Shown here: piece by piece, positions 61,681-64,000 of the stretch
Position numbering within the stretch: position 1 is the stretch's first letter
Layout of the letters: every line of letters starts with the position of its first letter
DNA from: Aquidulcibacter sp.
GTDB taxonomy: Bacteria; Pseudomonadota; Alphaproteobacteria; Caulobacterales; Aquidulcibacteraceae
Direction: 5' to 3'
Length of the DNA: 64,000 nucleotides
Assembly: GCA_027532555.1 (NCBI GenBank)
Contig: JAPZTJ010000004.1
Span: forward strand, 1-64,000
The notes under the pieces: model-generated
Told to the model about the DNA's origin: nothing
Seen by the model: the letters and a program-made list of their open reading frames with translations, nothing else
The model's database searches: none
Position numbers and translations under genes: made by a program

Positions 61681-63462
61681 TTATTTCACGCCGTGGGCCA
61701 GCTTCTTTAGAAGTGGTGAGGCCAAGGCCATCACAATCCCAATCCCAATCGACCACAGACCGATTGTGTTGAAGACCTCTAGCGAGGTCGCCAAGGCTTT
61801 TGCGGGATCGGTGACTTGACCGGCCACCGTTTCCGTAGCGGTCAATTGGGCGATGATGCCCCCCAGATATTGCGCACCAGAGCTTGCCAAGAACCACGTC
61901 GCCATCAGGGTTGAGAGCAGCTTGGGCGTGGACAATTTGGTCATCCAGCTCAGGCCAACCGGGCTCAAGCATAGCTCACCGGTTGTGTGCAACAGATAGG
62001 CAAGCGCCAAGAAGATTACCGGTACGCGGGCCTGTTCATCGGCAAATTGTGCGCCCCACACAAGGATCAAGAAGCCGAGGCCCACTTGCACCAAAGCAAT
62101 CGCGAATTTCATCGGTGCCGAGGGGTCCATATTGCGCTGCCCGAGCTTTACCCAAAGCCACGCAAAAGCAGGAGCAAAAATCAGGATAAAGCCCGAGTTA
62201 AAGCTTTGGGTCTGCGGCGCGCTGATGCTGACAAACCCATCATTCGGCAGTGCCACATTGGTTGCGGTAAACAGCGACAGGGATGAACCAGCTTGCTCAA
62301 ACAGCGTCCAGAACACAACGGACGCAGCGATCAAGACCAATGCTAAAATCAAGCGACCAGCCTCTTCTTTGCTGCACGCGGTCGCCATGTGGTAGACGAT
62401 GTAAATCAAGACGGCGGCAGAGCCCAAGGCCAACATATTGCCGACCAATTGGTTATTCTGCACCAAGAACCAAATCGCTGGCACAGACACAATCGCCCCG
62501 ATATAGATTGCCATTTCCAGATTGATCGGGCCCAAAACCTTCTTCTTCAAAGCTTCTGGATTGGGGGGTTCGCCCTTGCCTTCTAAACTATCCTTGCCGC
62601 GCACAAAGGCGATATAGCCCGCCAGCATGCCAACACCGGCAAGACCAAAACCGGCCCACCATCCGACCACGGTTCCTAAAGCACCGCACAGAATAGCGGC
62701 CCAGAATGCCCCTAGATTGATCCCGTAATAATAGAGCGTGAAACCGGGATCTCGACGTGGATCGCCATCGGGATAGAGCTGCCCAACAATGGACGAGATA
62801 CTGGGCTTGAGGAAGCCCACACCTAAAATGATCAGAGACAAAGCGATGTAGAAGATGATCTCAAACGGACCTTCAGACTTCACCTTCTTCAACTCATAGC
62901 TGCCCGTCGGCAACAAGGCAGGAACCGGCGCAGTTGCGGGTAGGTCCTTGATCTCTATGCCCTTCTCCGACGCGCTATAGGCATAGGCCTGTTCGCCAAT
63001 TTTCAGCTTGGCGACATAATCCTCGTTGCGGCCCTGCGTGACGAACTCATAAGTCGCGCCCTGATAGGTCAAAGTCTGGGTGGTTGGCTTGCCCTCGAAA
63101 CCCATGGCAAAATGGCCAAACACCAGCGCCAAAGCACCAAAGGCAATCGCCTTGCGCGTGCCCAAAAAGCGGTCTGCCAGAACCCCGCCGACCAGCGGCA
63201 ATAAATAGACTAAGGTGGTGTACGAGGAGTAGGTCTTTTGCGCGTCAGCTTGGTCAAACAAGAAGTGCTGGACCAGATAAACCGTCAAAAGGCCGCGCAT
63301 GCCGTAATAGGAAAAGCGCTCCCACATCTCGGCGAAGAACAAGACGCGCAAGCCTTTGGGGTGATTTTTCATCTCTCTGGCGACTGGGAAAATCGTCCCC
63401 AAAGTCACCAAGAGCCCACCGGCAAACACGATGTTCCAAATAACACCCCAAAGATCAGACAT
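61681..63462 (-). CDS. Proton-dependent oligopeptide transporter (POT/PTR2 family)
   Basis: A 593-residue MFS carrier with 12 or more helices that imports di- and tripeptides with protons. The N-terminal E-M-W-E-R-F-S-Y-Y-G-M-R motif (E-x-x-E-R) is the family proton-coupling site, and Y-Y-Y-G-I-N-L-G-A matches the PTR2 signature F-Y-x-x-I-N-x-G. A longer loop of about 80 residues lies between helices 3 and 6 on the extracytoplasmic side. The frame is open to 63543, but the start at 63462 is chosen because GGGGG lies 7 bases upstream and the family begins there. Confidence 0.93.
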   Translation of the reverse strand: MSDLWGVIWNIVFAGGLLVTLGTIFPVAREMKNHPKGLRVLFFAEMWERFSYYGMRGLLTVYLVQHFLFDQADAQKTYSSYTTLVYLLPLVGGVLADRFLGTRKAIAFGALALVFGHFAMGFEGKPTTQTLTYQGATYEFVTQGRNEDYVAKLKIGEQAYAYSASEKGIEIKDLPATAPVPALLPTGSYELKKVKSEGPFEIIFYIALSLIILGVGFLKPSISSIVGQLYPDGDPRRDPGFTLYYYGINLGAFWAAILCGALGTVVGWWAGFGLAGVGMLAGYIAFVRGKDSLEGKGEPPNPEALKKKVLGPINLEMAIYIGAIVSVPAIWFLVQNNQLVGNMLALGSAAVLIYIVYHMATACSKEEAGRLILALVLIAASVVFWTLFEQAGSSLSLFTATNVALPNDGFVSISAPQTQSFNSGFILIFAPAFAWLWVKLGQRNMDPSAPMKFAIALVQVGLGFLILVWGAQFADEQARVPVIFLALAYLLHTTGELCLSPVGLSWMTKLSTPKLLSTLMATWFLASSGAQYLGGIIAQLTATETVAGQVTDPAKALATSLEVFNTIGLWSIGIGIVMALASPLLKKLAHGVK

Positions 63463-63602
63463 GATCAACCCCCTTTTGGGGCCGCTGATGACAGCCCCGT
63501 GATCTGTGGCGCGCACATGATCACGGGATCGCGATGAGGGCAAGGGCAGTTAAGCGGCTGGCATTGCACACTTATCAGTCGACTTGCACGCCTAGCCGGC
63601 CC

Positions 63603-64000
63603 CTAATTGGCGTCTTGCTGAACGGGCAGCTCTGCATGCAAATCCAAATCGCCACCGAGTTTATCACCAACTGAGAGGGCGTTGAGCCGGGCATAAGCCC
63701 CACCATTTGCCACCAACGTGTCATGCGTGCCCTGCTCGACGATGCGTCCGGCCTCGAACACCAAAATACGATCAGCTTCCCGCACCGTCGACAGGCGGTG
63801 CGCAATCAGGATGGTCGTCTTGTCTTTCGCCAAGGCCTTCATCGCATCTTGCACATCTCGTTCGGTCTGGGTGTCGAGTGAGGATGTGGCCTCATCCAAG
63901 ATCAAGATCCGGGCATCGGCTAGGAATGCACGGGCAAGCGCCACGCGCTGACGCTCCCCACCAGATAACTTGACCCCTCGCTCGCCCACTTGGGTCTCAA
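63603..64000 (-). CDS. ABC exporter ATP-binding protein, C-terminal part (partial)
   Basis: Only the last 132 codons are in the window; the gene continues past 64000. It has the end of the Q-loop-to-signature region T-Q-V-G-E-R-G-V, the signature K-L-S-G-G-E-R-Q-R, Walker [13 protein letters not shown] and the switch His in I-A-H-R-L-S-T. These are typical of fused membrane-ATPase exporters (MsbA/HlyB type), such as lipid or peptide exporters. A short disordered tail of 20 residues follows. Confidence 0.93.
   Translation of the reverse strand, partial: ETQVGERGVKLSGGERQRVALARAFLADARILILDEATSSLDTQTERDVQDAMKALAKDKTTILIAHRLSTVREADRILVFEAGRIVEQGTHDTLVANGGAYARLNALSVGDKLGGDLDLHAELPVQQDAN

Noticed and set aside
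1-64000. tRNA, rRNA and other structured RNA genes
   Set aside because: I looked at the intergenic regions for tRNA cloverleaf features and CCA ends and saw none; the gaps are mostly under 300 bases. A tRNAscan-SE and Rfam search would settle it.

Overview
The window looks like chromosomal DNA of an alphaproteobacterium, most likely a Caulobacterales-type organism (Caulobacteraceae or Hyphomonadaceae relative). The grounds are a Caulobacter-style flagellin/FlaG block, a PhaR-type PHB regulator, a SapC-family gene, the alphaproteobacterial order of the division and cell-wall (dcw) cluster, rplM-rpsI-argC, yajC-secD-secF followed by Mth938-like and phytoene-synthase-like genes, and divergent miaA/serB. 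GC content is moderately high by eye. The placement is inference from gene content only; no rRNA or tRNA gene was seen.

Layout. 1-1820: end of a flagellin gene, FlaG, and a second divergent flagellin with a TTG start. 1890-14844: mostly metabolic and exported enzymes (PQQ-type sugar dehydrogenase lipoprotein, HisN-like phosphatase, DUF885 hydrolase, MaoC hydratase, an orphan double-ATPase oligopeptide ABC protein, iron alcohol dehydrogenase, GDT1-type exporter, SapC, LprI-like protein, M28 peptidase, SDR). 14982-17995: phaR divergent from phaA, then bfd-bfr iron storage behind a candidate Fur box. 18002-21444: NUDIX, hydroxyacid dehydrogenase, a 420-base gap full of palindromic repeats, an MBL hydrolase and a DNase-I-fold protein.

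21457-37063 is the dcw cluster on the minus strand: mraZ-rsmH-ftsL-ftsI-murE-murF-mraY-murD-ftsW-murG, then a membrane protein of unknown function, then murC. Between murG and murC lies an oppositely oriented four-gene cassette (PadR regulator plus three membrane proteins), every junction a 4-base ATGA overlap. The usual murB-ddl-ftsQ-ftsA-ftsZ do not follow murC here. A phased array of MraZ boxes precedes mraZ. I consider the PadR/membrane cassette the best candidate for an undescribed system.

37143-48162: exported tyrosine phosphatase, rplM-rpsI with a promoter and terminator, argC, a membrane protein with an acidic N-terminus and an eroded DNase-I-like domain, then the yajC-secDF group with homologues of two mitochondrial complex I assembly factors (NDUFAF3, NDUFAF6) separated by a PuuD-type membrane protein. 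48188-64000: VOC protein, M20 amidohydrolase, miaA-methyltransferase-CaiB-phosphatase run, serB, a PDZ-alpha/beta hydrolase fusion, a PstS-like/OmpA fusion, a DegP/HtrA protease, a TonB-dependent receptor, a POT peptide transporter and the end of an ABC exporter.

Taken together, secreted or envelope peptidases (DUF885, M28, M20, HtrA) and peptide importers (ABC ATPase, POT) suggest a peptide-scavenging heterotroph that stores PHB and can swim. Several genes use TTG starts with strong Shine-Dalgarno sequences (flagellin 957, phaR 15572, murF 31957, and a weaker case in NUDIX 18002).
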